A DNA stretch of 64,000 nt from Thalassia testudinum (taxonomy: Eukaryota > Streptophyta > Magnoliopsida > Alismatales > Hydrocharitaceae), in assembly GCA_037157565.1 (NCBI GenBank), contig JAZHRO010000012.1, forward strand, positions 6,288,501 through 6,352,500. The letters run 5' to 3'. The notes under the pieces are model-generated. The model ran no database searches, had not been told where the DNA came from, and saw only the letters and a list, made by a program, of their open reading frames with translations. Shown here piece after piece: positions 11,309 to 23,882 of this stretch (position 1 is the first letter of the stretch; the number at the start of each line of letters is the position of its first letter). The position numbers and the translations under genes are program-made.

Positions 11309-14300
11309 GGTTTCGATTGCCTTTTGTTGTTTGTCACTTGGTGGCTTTAGTATCATGCATTTGCTTTAAGAAGCTGGTCTACTTAGTAATCGGTATGATT
11401 ATCTAGGTTTCTTGCACTGTCAATGTTCTAACTCCCTGCCTTGTAGCTTTCATTATCCTGCAAAACTGCTGTAGTTGTCAGTCAGTTCCATCTGTATCTC
11501 TAAGTTCCTACGACATCTCTGATTTCTCCTCGCACCTGAAGGAAAGCTGGCTTTGAGGAGATCTTGATCGGTTCGGTGGTAGAGAGGACGTAGCATGTGG
11601 TGTTTTTTTGTAGGGAGACAAATTGGAAGTAAAATTTATCACACTGCGGTGTCTTCGAGTTTTGATGCTGTTTGCAGGCGTTAGGATGTATTTGTTGGGG
11701 GGTGTTCTCATAAAACTGGTAAGAGTAGGGGGACAAATTCACATTTTTAGATCTGACTTGGAAAGATTAGATCTGGAGGGTAGATGCCCATCGATTACAT
11801 TTTTTTTTGTTCATCTTAGGTCTGGGCATTGTAAGATAGGATTGAAGAGTAGATATCTGTTAATTATAATTGTTTGGATGTTGGAACTGATTGCAGGAGT
11901 GGGCAATTTCTTTTATAGACTTCAATGGTTCTAACTCTTACCATGAAGCCGCATAGGGACCAATAGAGATAGTTGCAAAGGCCCATTCGTATATTAGAGT
12001 TACAATATTTACCCTTATCAAGAGAAAGGGGAGGGAAGAAATATAACACTCTTACCATGGCATCAAGAATTGCATGGGTGGTTTTTTTTATAGCCGTTCA
12101 ACTTTTTCAGTGCATGTTTTCTTTTTCTTTTTTTCTTTTTTTCTCTTTTTTGTATTCCACGTTCGATGCATGGTTTGTTAAATTATGAACGAATAAAACA
12201 AGGTTTGGGTCCGGATAATGACAGGTGATAACATCATCCCCCCAACTTGTGTTCCGTTTCCTCCTAACCGATTGACGTAATACGTTAGGCTTTATTAGAA
12301 GATCTGAGGCACGTGTTGTACGTGCCCATTGATTATTGAAACAGGGGCGAGAGATCATGCGTCTTTCATTAAGCAACTAAAGGAGTTTTGAGTAGGCTTA
12401 TAGCTTTAGTCAGAAACGATATGTTTTTAGTTTGAGACTCATTATTTGTCTTCCTTAATCAAGTTGAGCGTCATTATCTTAATGTTAGAGAATTTTTTTT
12501 TTTTTTTTTTTACCTAGTTGTTTGGAAGAACCAAAGATCTTATTGCTAGATAGACGTTGGAGATACAATAAAAGGAATCCACCTATCTCTGATGTTGTGC
12601 TAATGCAAAATCTAGCTAGAGTGTTGACGAGAGACTTAGATTCGAGATCTGGTCTTTGCTTTATGTCAAAAAAGTAATTGAAGGTATGTTGGAATGTGTC
12701 TTGTAAGATGTGAAGTGAGAAAGTGTGATTTCAGTAAATTACTTTTATTTATTCTTAATTAGTATTTTAATTTTCAATGAAAAATCATCTGGAAAAATTA
12801 TTTTTATTTATTTTTAATTAATATTTAAATTTTCAATCAATGAAAAATTATCTGAAATTAATGTTAATGAATTTTTATTTTTAATTAGTATGTTTTAATT
12901 TTTAATTTTAATTTTTAATTAATGTAATTTGCTTAGAATGAGAAATATATTATCCATGTATTTTCGTATTTATATCCTTGAAAATTGAAATGTGGAGAAT
13001 GATTATGTTTTTGCTGGTAGACTCAAACGGGATTTTGGTTCATCGAAATAAATAAGCAACAGTTCGTGGATCGATATTAAGCAATATTGTGCATGAGCAT
13101 GGCAAAGGTCCGCAAATGGCTCATCCATGGAAGTGGCTCCTGGTTCTTTATAAATGGGTGGCTTCGTGTGATTTTGTGACCGGAGTCTTGAAATTTTACA
13201 CAGCACCAACTACTTGCAATGATTTTTAAGACGGTACCCATCACGACATAGAACAGAATTTGGCTTCCAATTTGGTTCTTTTCGGCCTCTCTATTAGAAA
13301 ACAAAGACAGGAGAAAACAAAAAAGTTACCTGTCTTCCGTTGACTAACAAAATAAGACAAAATTACGTAAAAGTTTCCAATGTTTTGATAAGATTTCAAT
13401 GTACTCCCCGGACTTCAAACATCGCCAATATCATACTCGAACTTTTCAATTTTTTCAATGTGCTCTGTCCCTTCTCCAAACATTTAAAGTTGTTAGCTTA
13501 ACATTAGGGATATATATTATATTCAATCCACTTAAATGATCTCATGGTTGAGTAGGTGGTCTTTCGTCTCAAATATTAAGATCTAAATCTTACCTTCAAA
13601 AGTATCCTTGTTCTTACTTACAACGGAAAAAACATTTTCCGAAAAGACATCTCCAAACAAAAACTCCCAGCTTGTAAGCCATCCAGACCATTGTTGGAGT
13701 CGGGAGTCTATGATCGAGTTGATCCCATTGGTTCTGGAGATCTAAGATTGAGAAGACTATCAAAGTTGAGATGGAAGGAAGGGGGATTTGTATTGAACAT
13801 TGAGAATAGGGGATTGGGATGGGTTTGATTGAGGGTTACTTTAATGGAGGGGTTACATTCAAAAGAACAGAGTATTTTCCTCCAAAGGTGTAGAAAAATC
13901 TCTCATTTCGTTATCAACATGGTATAATAAGTATGGATACTTAATAGAAAGCCTAAATTGAAGAATTGGGTAATCCTGAGGATGCTATCGACGTCGCGTA
14001 AAGATCATAAACTACACTAAAATGGCATAAAAGTCCAAGGACTTTTATGTAGTTTATTTCAAAAGAAATTAATTCACCTCTTTATGGAAGTAATTTTACA
14101 ACCAGGTTGACAAAATGATCGGAAGCATCCCTGAAAAGTTTGATAAAAGTATTTTCAGTGCTACTTTTTTTTCTTTGTATTCCCTTTAATTTCTCCTTGA
14201 AGGAAAAGGTCTTACAACTATTCTATTCTATTAATTAAAAGAAGGTACTCATCCCTCTTTGATACACATACACAACCCCCCCTCCCATCCCATTTGTTAG

Positions 14301-15266
14301 CAAAGATCTCATATTCTCTATGCTTAATGCCATAAGTGCTAGAGTTTTTACTATCAAGCCCCCCTCCCCCCTTTTTTGCAAAGTTAAACCTTCATCTCCC
14401 CAAAATAGGAGTGACACTCGCCCAAAGGCGAATCAAAACACACAAAAGATGCCACGACCCAACTTGCTACTTTTTTCACGCAGTAGATAATGATTCACGT
14501 TTGTGTGAGGCAAGCAAAACCAGCAATGATAGACTGGTCAAAGGCTTGATCATGTTTCACACGGTCTCAAGCGTGGCCAATCCATACTAGAACAAATAAA
14601 GCGTAGACCCATACATAACAAAATTACATTAAAAAATAAAAAGAAAACTAAAACCTCTACAACAAACAAAATCGACCACAACAACAATAGGAACACCCAC
14701 TCTCGCAACAGCCAATGACGTCGCAGCACACCGAATCATTGATGCCACGACTCACCCTAGCAGGATGGATCGAACGCTAAAGCGCTCCACGTCGGACTAC
14801 CACCGCACCGACACTCCACACCACAGCACAAGGATCGAATGTCGAAGCCTCCTCGCCGAGCCACCGTCGCTCACCGCGCCACAACAACGCATCAAGCTAG
14901 ACCATCGTTCATAGCACATCATGACACAGCAGCACGTCGGAGCATCAAACGCCTTCCCCCATGCCACGGTTACGAGACCAACATGTCCAGCCACCGCGAG
15001 AGATGAGAAGCTACACATGTCGAGGAGGAGGTCGGTTCGATGTAGGGGAGAGGTTTGGGGGGAAGTGAAGGATCATCTGGAGGTGAGGAGGGCTCCGATC
15101 GGCCATACCTTCTCAAAGGAGGTTTTCATACAGAGGGGAGGAAGGAGGGAGTAGCGCTTTGGGATGTTCAGTGTAACGTATTCTGTTAAGCCCTATTTTA
15201 TTAACTAAACCATGGTGTTGGTCCCTTTTTGTTGTACAAGTATCCCCTACTTGTTGAAGACATCTA
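11309..15266. other. Gene-free stretch downstream of SPL
   Basis: The first few hundred bases should hold the SPL 3' UTR, but no single polyadenylation signal is decisive. A T19 run is at 12493-12511. 12720-12960 has two to three AT-rich copies of a unit of about 57 bases containing AATTTTCAATGAAAAAT. 13300-14600 shows nothing recognisable. 14690-15150 turns GC-rich and contains GGGCTCCGATCGGCCAT (15090-15106), which recurs inverted at 16078-16094 inside the retroposon at 15283-16128. Confidence 0.5.
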
Positions 15267-15282
15267 ATGCGCTCTTTATTTC

Positions 15283-16128
15283 TTTTTTTTTGAAAATATT
15301 TTCATTAAATGAGAAGAATCTGATACAAGCAGACATAAAGGGAGATAGAATAATCTCACCCACAAAGGAGGAAATATGCCCCGTAGAATGCAAAACACAA
15401 AAATAAGACAAGGAATAAAGGAAAAAGAAAAAGAAACATGCCACTTGAACGGAACCGAATGACCCTCCAAAGGAGAGCAACCCCACGCTCCTAGGTACGG
15501 CAAGATGCCAACGAGACGAATCTCGAAGATCACGCCAACGAGTTAATCATATAAATCGACCAAAAGGCCTAAAATGATTGAAAACTCAACCATAAAGGCC
15601 TAGGGTCACACGTGATCCTTAAGAAACAAAACAACATAAAGAAAAAGAATGGACCAAGTCAACATACAACATGCCAAAAACACACAAAAAGGTGCAACAT
15701 GCCAAATGCGACCGCCAACCACTGCTGCTGCCTAGGGCCGCCGTTCGCGCACGAACTAAAAGCAATTGAAGCCATGCTGCTAATCAGCACCACCGCTCAC
15801 CACCGCCGAAGCATGCTACTGCACGCCGATGCCGCCACGCACTCCAACCAATCTACATCGAGGCTTCGCACCAAGCGAAGTACCCTCCAGCCATAGCACG
15901 CGATGAATGGAGGAGCACGACCACCACGATGAGCTCCACAGCCACCACCGCCTCGTCTGCCATGTCCGACCGCTATAGGTTGAAAGGATCTTTGCATGTC
16001 AAGGTCGAAGTTGTAGGTAGGGTCCAGACGGAGGGGGCGAGGTCCGACAGGACTAGGGGGGCTCCAATCAACCCCAATGGCCGATCGGAGCCCCTACTGT
16101 AGCATGTGAAGGTTTCGCAAAAGATTAG
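15283..16128 (-). mobile_element. Retroposed non-LTR element with 16-bp target duplication
   Basis: An 846-base insertion is flanked by ATGCGCTCTTTATTTC (15267-15282) and ATGTGCTCTTTATTTC (16129-16144), one mismatch in 16. The plus strand begins with T9, so on the minus strand the element ends in a short poly(A) after ...GAAAATATTTTC, as expected for target-primed reverse transcription of a LINE or SINE. The minus-strand 5' part is GC-rich. No reverse-transcriptase motif is visible, so it is a 5'-truncated LINE tail or a non-autonomous element. It sits just upstream of a PPT-like tract and LTR start at 16241. Confidence 0.75.
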
Positions 16129-16240
16129 ATGTGCTCTTTATTTCAGAATGTAGATGCTGGGTTCTTTACATCCAAGCCCATTGTGTGCTTATGACTAAAG
16201 GTTGGATTAACTTTCGATTTGGGGGGGGTGGGTGTTGAGG

Positions 16241-16736
16241 TGTGACGACCCAAGTCTCGTCAATCGACGAAACTCGAGTCGCCGTGTGCTAACAACTAGC
16301 ACAACTCGCTCACAATATCACAATCACCTAACACATAATCATAAAATATAAACATAACCGACAAACAATTCATATTGCAAAAATTTAAAGGAACATAAAT
16401 TATATACTAACCATAAAATTTACCGTAGTATATAAGTCCAAGGAGATATATAAACGGAACTCTTCTTGCGAACTGCCAAGAATACTTGAGTATGGAACCC
16501 AATAACACATTAGTAAAAACTAAGTAGAGTAAAAACAACAGTAGAGTACAATAGTGACTAAGCACAAGAGAAAATGGATACTATAGTTTTGATTAATTCA
16601 TTTATTAGTCATCTCATTATCTGGTTTTGTTTCGTACATTAGAAGCTCAATTTATTATAGTTTACAAATTATCAATTGACGTCTTAGGACATGAGACGAT
16701 TTTATGTAACTTACCGTAGAGCATGACCGATATAAG
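16241..16736 (+). mobile_element. Start of a chromovirus-like LTR, cut by the CACTA element
   Basis: TGTGACGACCCAAGTCTCGT at 16241 is the type of start seen in chromovirus LTRs and resembles the minus-strand start at 3260. It is preceded by TTTGGGGGGGGTGGGTG (16219-16235), a polypurine-tract-like stretch, so this is probably a 3' LTR. The sequence is interrupted at 16737 and should resume at 23883 after the CACTA element. The far end of this LTR was not found. Confidence 0.5.
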
Positions 16737-16754
16737 CACTACAACAAAGAAGGT

Positions 16755-17090
16755 TTTGGTCACGGTTAAAAACCGTGACCAAAGGGTTTATAACCGCCAC
16801 CAAAAGTTGCGTTGCGGAAGGCTCTTTAGTGACGGTTTCACCCGAAATCGTGACTAAAGGCTGGAGAGATTTAGTCACGGTTTCACTTACAACCGTGACC
16901 AAAGTCCACCCACCGATCATGTTTATATACGATGACCAAAGACGTTTAGTTACAGTTGTAGAACCATGACGAAAGAAAAAGCTTTGGTCACAATCAATAA
17001 CCATGACCAAAGTTTGGCGGGAAACAAAAAAGGTTCCCTTGGTCACGGTTCCTTAACCGTCACCAAAGGCTAGCTTTCGTCACGGTTTAT
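16755..17090. repeat. Left subterminal hairpin repeats of the CACTA element
   Basis: TTTGGTCACGGTT (16755-16767), AAA, then AACCGTGACCAAA (16771-16783) form a perfect 13-bp hairpin. Five to six decayed versions follow, near 16826, 16871, 16930, 16983, 17039 and 17076. Similar motifs recur near the right end (23640-23860). Confidence 0.9.
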
Positions 17091-19281
17091 TAATCCCATT
17101 AAGTTTCTATCCATCTTGTTGTGGCCACAAATCAACCTCGTCAATTACACCTTAGTAAAATCCATAAAAGTATTTGATCATGTCACCAACTTAAATACTA
17201 AGAAATTTCAAGAAAAATGAAAATCAACTTAATCAAACCAATTATCTTTCTTAGATACATAGCATGTAGGACTGCCCTTAACTCGCACCATAATTTACAA
17301 TTTCTTCCGCATACCCCTCAAATTACAAAATATCATAAGCGATATTTGAATGCATCAGTAGAGGTACTTTTTCTATAAATAGCGATTCCAGAGGCATATT
17401 GGTTAGGACAGACCAACTTTGACGTATACAAATGTTTGGCAGCAACTCATTATTTTTTCAACCATGGCCAAGCTGATCTTAACCAGCATGTTAGAGATGG
17501 TATAAATTTTGAGTTTTCCTTAATCAACAAAAGCTTCTTCAGATAAATAGAACAAAGATCAAGTATACTAATTTTCAGAATCAAATACAGAAGCAAAGTG
17601 CTGGGCAGACTGTAAATTACTGGATGTGGAATTCCAGAGTCATCCATCTAAGTTGAAAAGGAGGCCATCTCTCGGAATTCTCATGGAACATTTGAAATGT
17701 AAAAATTTGCAGACTTATTTAAATAGAAGTGCAGTATTCAACAAAAAGAGTGGTGGCAGTACTAGGCCATAACCAATTTATAGAATTATAGGAGGCAAAT
17801 AGAACCGTTCCGATGAAGTACAGTAGAAATAAAGAACCAGATTGACATGGAAGACAGAACTAATGGAAGAAGTTTGAAATGGTTGCTCATGCATAGGAAA
17901 AAAATGGTAAATGGCACTTTCAGGTAGAAGAAAAATGCACAAAGGCATTACACTTCTATGCTGCCTTAAGTTACAAAACAATCAAAGGAAATCTTAGATG
18001 CAAGCATAATTTAGGGACGTCAACATTTGATTTCAGATGAGATGTATGCAAGCTGACTAACACACCATTTTCAGTACTCAGTATTCTCAAGTCTAACAGA
18101 AGCAACAGGCCAAAGACTGTGAGGCCAGTGATTGATGGGGAAGATAGCTTTTCTCTTCTCTTCACCTAAGGTCAGTTTTGATGTATTAATCCAAGGTTCC
18201 TAATTATGTAGAATTCTACACAACAAACCATCGGATCTTTCCTAATCCTTAATGAGACTCATAATATGTGCACCAAGCCTGGGTGCAGCAACCTTGGCTG
18301 TTTTGTTCATATTTTCAAATTCTATTACTCACTTCATTTAGGTTTGCATACAATCAAACTCAAACCAACTATATTACCTCTTCTATCTGATATGATTTAC
18401 TTATAAAACGTTCACTCTTAGTTAGCATATGGTAAGACAATTGTGAGAGATTAAAGAATAAAATTCAATTTTAAAATATAAAGTATTGTTTTAGTTAGTT
18501 CACATGATAATTTTACCCTGACATTGCAAGAAATTTTCTTATTAGGAGATATAACTTCAACCCAAGGCATACAACAATTGCAAGAAGTTTTCCCATTTTC
18601 CTCATTATCAACCAAAAGTTCTGTTGAAGCAAGTGAAACTTTGCTGAAAACAATAGCAAATGAAAAGTCCAACAGAAGGAACTCGAGTAGATGGTGAAAT
18701 TCCACATCATTTACAAAACATACTAAAACATAGAAAAATCTATCAGCATTTTGCAAACAAAAATGCATCCATAATTTTCAGCAAAATTTTATTATGTCAA
18801 GATAAAAATAAACAACAGAAGGGACTGGAGCAGTTAGTGAAATTTCTAATAGATGGTGAAATTTCTATCTTATTTTACAAGAATATACGTAAGTGTAGAA
18901 CCTACCAACATTTGTCAGAAAAAATTGAATCAGTAACTTTTATCAAAATCTTATTATGCCAAAAAAAGGAATATTTAAGGGAACAATAGTCAAAATAAAA
19001 ATCCAACCTTGCCGTAGCATATTCAGCCAGTGAGGATATAAAAATATAGGAACATTTCTAGAAGAAATAAAATCAGGTTTCATCATTTTCTCAGTATGAG
19101 AAAGAAATAGTATACAAGCTATCTCCATTCTTGCCATTTCGTTTTGGTTGATGGAGAATTTCAATTACTACTTACTGTAACAGATTCAATTACCTTTATC
19201 GTGCTGCATCACTTGTGTCACACTAACAATGTCAAAGCAACCACAAATGCATAAGACAACAGAAGTGACCTACAGAATTAC

Positions 19282-22200
19282 CTGTTATCATCGTAAAATT
19301 CAGTCAAATTTTGAATCTCAATGTATTCCAGACCAACTTCTCTAGCCAACCTAGTTCAACAACAGTTCAGTGTCACATGATCAGAAACCATCACAATATC
19401 CAGGAATCATTAGAAATTAAAGGTAAAGCTAGACACAACTTTAAGTGGGTCTGCAATCATCACTTGAAACCCGACCGACGAACCAAATGAACCCAAATAA
19501 ATTAACACCAAATAGATCCATAGCTCCACGAGTCTGCGAGTCCAAAGTTTACAACCAAGATCTCTCCAAGATTCCCGAGCTTTTATAGAATTCCAACAAT
19601 TTCTCCAACTCCTCGATAGTCCAAAGGAAACAACCCATTAGCCAAACAATCCAATGCTCACCTGAGTCCCTACTCGTTAACCAAATGGGGTCCAATCTAT
19701 CAAGTCGCGCAGGTCTATCGGGTCAAGTTACTTTCGACAACCTGAGTCTATATATGCCTATTGATGGTTGACACACAAGGCCTAGTTAGCAAGCTAATTA
19801 AACCATTTGCACCTAAATGGATGACAACCCAAATTGATCAAGTTATGTACAAATATACAAATCTTATTTCTTCTGCAACACAGATGCATCCTAATGTCAG
19901 GACTTGCTTTACAACAAAAATACATATCAAACTAGGTTTATGAACAATAATCACATCTCATGCCATGGAGAAAATCTGATGGAATTTCACTTACCTAGCA
20001 TCGCCCCAGAACATGCTGCATAGCCCACGACTCATTCTTGCGAAAGTATTCGATCGACTTTGCCATTTTTATCGTACGATTCAACAATCTGCTTCGCATA
20101 AGATGGCATGTGTTTGTTGGCCCTCCTTCCATCAAATTTAAAGTGGTAATGGGTCTGCATGGTTCGCAGTAAGATTTGGTGGTGATGACAGAATTCAATC
20201 ACTGAATGCAAACCGACCTCCCTCGTCCCCATTGTCGGGTCACATGCAAGTAGTTCCTTATTGTGTGGTAATCAAGACAATACAGAGCAAACTCCAAACC
20301 TTTAGGCCCAATCTGGCAAAGAGCATTGGCTTTTATAATATTTCTATTTATAACCTAGATATCCAAATATAACGAAACAAAAGTTAAACAAAATACATAC
20401 CAAGTTCAGCACAAAAGCAAGCAATTTACCAATGAACCTGGGAGCTGGTTTTGATGGACCTTTTCCAAGAATTTTTTGGGATGGATTAGAAAATGCCCAT
20501 AAATTTTCTCGCAAGAAGATTACATAAAAAGTATCTGAAGCAGCCCAGACAGCATCCCAAATTTGTTATCTCCAGACAAGTCTCAGTCAAGTAGGTATTC
20601 AGATTTTCCAAGCAAGTCCAAAATTTGGTTAATCTATTTTTTTTTTTAGTTTACATCACATTATTTATTTTTGCTGACGCTGGCAAGTTCTGATTGTTGT
20701 AGCAGATAGATTTTGGATAACAGATTTTAGTGATGCCCAGTTGCTTCTACAAGAGTCCAATGCACACATATCAATTGCATTCAGGGTGAAGATGATAATG
20801 GAACATCAGACTTTCTGTATATCTATGTTCTACTTCTCCTCATCCCCAATTTAACCCCAAAATCAACTTTCATTAGATGTATCTTCGGATTCCTAACCAA
20901 TTCCCTATCAGTGAACTCAAGGATACATTAACATTACTTAATGTATATCCCCAAAAGGCCAAGTTTTTTTTTTTTTCAAGCTGGAGACTCTACCATCTTA
21001 AAAAGAAAAAGAAAAGAAAAAAAAAAAGATATAAACAAAATGAAAAGTAGACCATTGCAAATATTTCTCCTTGTTGCAGGCAATTGGTAGCATCCATCAG
21101 GTATAATGAAACCCCAATAATTGGGATCAAGCACAGAGAAGTTAGTTTTAAAGTATTGAGAGAACGCATTGGTAACAGTACCATCAGGACGAGACCCCAC
21201 CCCTCCATCCACCTCAAACATCAAATATAGATCTTGCAGAAGAACAAAGTCGATATGCAAGACCATATCATATCTTATAATGCTACTTGCATATTTAGCT
21301 GGTTGTTATGGCAGTATGGGTTGTCGTGCTTGACAATTCATGAATAAGCAACCAACCTCCAATTACCAACAACCCAAACAAAGAGATATTATCCTTTTCT
21401 CAAGAAAGGACGTTTGTCCATCTTTCAAGTCGTTACATGTAATTAATTTCAAGAAAGATGATCTCAACCCACCTGATATTGGAGAAAGTTTGCCAACTTC
21501 TTCTCCATAATAATCTGCTGCCAGAAAGGAGCACTGTGATGGTAAACTGGCCATCACAGATTATTTTGGCAATCTCCATAATAATTGCCACCACATATTG
21601 GTGTATTCTTTGACAATTTATGATGGTAAAATGATGAGTATACCACCCTTCCCCCACCCTCCCCCTTACACATACACACTCTCTTTCTGGCTCTGTCCCC
21701 AAGGTACTTTGAAAGAGTATAGTTTTAGAAGAATACCTATTACAAAACCTGCCTTGAACATCAGAAGGGCAAGTTTCAGCATGAATAATGGGATGCCGGT
21801 TTCCTATTTGATACATATTCAGCATAACTTTGTAATTCTGGAATAATCTATATTGGAGAATACCCAAAATCCTGTTCACTTTTTGCTCTTTCCCCACAAA
21901 AGAATACAACTGCATACTGTATAATTTCCAGCAAGTCCAATTAAGGTTCACTTGCTTTTTCTTTTTCTTTTTTCTTCTTTTTTTTTGGTAAATAAGGCTC
22001 ACTAACATGGAGTTTCACTAATTTGACAGTTGAGGCATTACACGTGTTAATGAAGAAAGACAAGAAAAGGTAGACGTATAACTACAGTTCGTGGTCCTTA
22101 CATCCTTGAATTCTGAGAAACTCCTAAATGTCTCAAGTGCCTCACCTGCAAGAACAAGGATGCTATTACACCCCCAAAGCACCTGATAATTTGAATATGA

Positions 22201-22715
22201 AAATCTTATATGTGATGGTACGTCACATGTGACAAGACATAGAAGCCAGCAAAGAAACCTTACGTGATGGGAAACGTATGACAGCACCATGTGTGAATCC
22301 ATTATCTTTGACATTTAAATTTGCACCTGGGAATTGGGCAGAAATTGTAAGCAATGTCATAGATTGTTCTTCAATAGTTATGTGACAAAAACATACGCTG
22401 ATGCTACCTCAAAAACCACTTTATTGGTAATAGTTCATGCAAATATACTTCATCGGAATAAAAAGGCTAACAGAAGGTATACACAATTCAAAAGAGATTG
22501 AAATAAAACAACAACAAACCAATGTGTCAAAAGATTATTTTATCATCAAACCATCTGTAGTCATTTCTTTTATTACCTAAAGTTGCCTGCACAATCACAG
22601 CCTCAAACTCCATAATAAGTTGGCACAGAGTATTTGATGCATTTTCCACAGCATCTCCAAGTGCACTTTCAAGCACAGATATCAATAAGACAAACTCAAC
22701 CCCACAGTTAAAATC
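19282..22715 (-). pseudogene. Captured multi-exon host gene fragment inside the CACTA element (unrecognised gene)
   Basis: On the minus strand several segments look like true exons. Exon A (22715-22577) runs between a TTATAG acceptor and a GTAATA donor; it starts DFNCGVEFVL and ends IVQATL. Exon B (22145-22102) lies between TTGCAG and GTAAGG, and gives EALETFRSFSEFKD. A joins B in frame, splitting a Gly codon. Exon C1 (21533-21473) encodes CSFLAADYYGEEVGKLSPIS and joins in frame through a split Asp codon to C2, which starts at 21232 with LYLMFEVDGGVGSRPDG and stays open to about 21080. A further open segment starts at 20257 (ELLACDPTMGTREVG), and exon D (19350-19282) encodes LAREVGLEYIEIQ up to a GTAATT donor. 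Links between B and C1 and after C2 are not resolved. I do not recognise the gene. Both termini appear to be missing, so I call it a captured fragment, not a working gene. Confidence 0.6.
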
Positions 22716-23229
22716 CTATAACAGCAAAAATTACAATTCATATCACTCACAGACCACAAAGATGGATAAAACAAGACGTGTAGGATGGAGCAGGAACCCC
22801 AAGAAGAGAAAAGGGGTCAGACTACTATAGAGAAATGTGGTGGGAAATATAGCATGATTTTATCATTGTAATAACATTATCCATAATTAAAAATTTTCCT
22901 AGATGCATGTTGTCTATGACAAAAAAAAAACTTCCTAATTTCAATACTTGTTGGCATACCGTCAAACACCTGGCATGTGTGTTAACCCTTGAGCCAATCC
23001 GAGGTTAGTAGAGCTCCTTGAGCCACTCCGCAACCAATAGATCCACAAGTACTGCAACAACAATAATAACAGGACATCAAGAGAAGTGGAGTTGGAGGAG
23101 GAGGAATGAAATGAATGAACGAATAAAATGAAGAGTGGTGGATTAACCCTAGTTTTAGCAACGACAGTGGTAATGGAGGTGCTGCTGGGGAAGATGGGGG
23201 ACGGAGAGAGGTAGCGGTCATGAGGGGGA

Positions 23230-23620
23230 GGAGACATGCTACTGGGGAGGGGATGGTCACGGGAGGCACCTTCATCAGGAGAGGGAAGAGGGTTGAGGAT
23301 GGTTGGGGGAGGTGACGTTGTCAGGGAGGCAATCGGAGAGTCGAGGGAGGGGGAAGGTAAAGGAAGCGGGAGTTGGTTTTCAATGGTGATCTTGAGGGGT
23401 AGGAGAGGTGCTGTTGGTGATCTTGAGGGGGAGTCAGGGGAGGCACCATTGTCGTCGGGAGAGGGAAGGGGGCAGGCGATGGTCGGGGGAGTTGACACCG
23501 TCGGGGAGGCGGTCGGGGAGTCGGGGGAGGGGGAAGGTGATGGGGGTAGGAGTGGGTTTTGGGGAAAGTTGACGGCGAGGAAATTCGGGAGAGGGCAAGC
23601 GGGAGGGAGGGGGGAATTTT
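23230..23620. repeat. GC-rich tandem duplication (~180-bp unit) near the CACTA right end
   Basis: Two copies of a unit containing GGAGAGGGAAG...GATGGT and GAGTC(G)GGGGAGGGGGAAGGT lie about 180 bases apart (starting near 23276 and 23455). The Pro/Ser-rich reading frame on the minus strand (23498-22962) is a product of this composition and has no recognised domain. Confidence 0.7.
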
Positions 23621-23882
23621 TGGAGGGAAGGCTATGGTCATGGTTCCACTTGGAATCATCACCAAAGGAAGTCTATGGTCATGGTTCCACTTGGAATTGT
23701 CTCTAAAGCCTTTCGTCACGGTTATCAAACCTGTGACAAAAGGTTATAATAGAAAACAAATCTCATTTTCCCACAATGGTCACAATTTTGAGTGGAATCG
23801 TCACCATAAGTTGCTTTTGGTCACAGTTCCCAAAACGGTCACCAAATACCTGTCACTAATTCTCACTTTCCTAATAGTGAAG

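Larger units (their letters stand above)
16737..23879. mobile_element. CACTA (En/Spm) element, non-autonomous, carrying host exons (Pack-CACTA)
   Basis: The left end begins CACTACAACAAAGAAGG and the right end closes with ...CTAATAGTG, so both termini read CACTA inwards. Each side is flanked by the same trinucleotide AAG (16734-16736 and 23880-23882), the 3-bp TSD of this superfamily. Subterminal regions (about 16755-17090 and 23640-23870) are full of TTTGGTCACGGTT and its reverse complement, the expected transposase-binding repeats. No TNPD-type transposase is present in any frame, so it depends on a helper. The interior (about 17100-22960) is AT-rich, intron-like and holds minus-strand exons of an unrecognised gene, and the right part has a GC-rich tandem block. 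It inserted into a chromovirus-like LTR. Confidence 0.88.

Noticed and set aside
20032..20257. A FAR1/MULE-like reading of the captured exons (a WGDAR-like end before exon D)
   Set aside because: It needs a frame change within the segment, and the similarity is only a few residues; the gene is left unnamed.
22962..23706. Pro-rich and Gly-rich ORFs near the CACTA right end
   Set aside because: They are produced by a GC-rich 180-bp tandem unit in the subterminal region; no domain.
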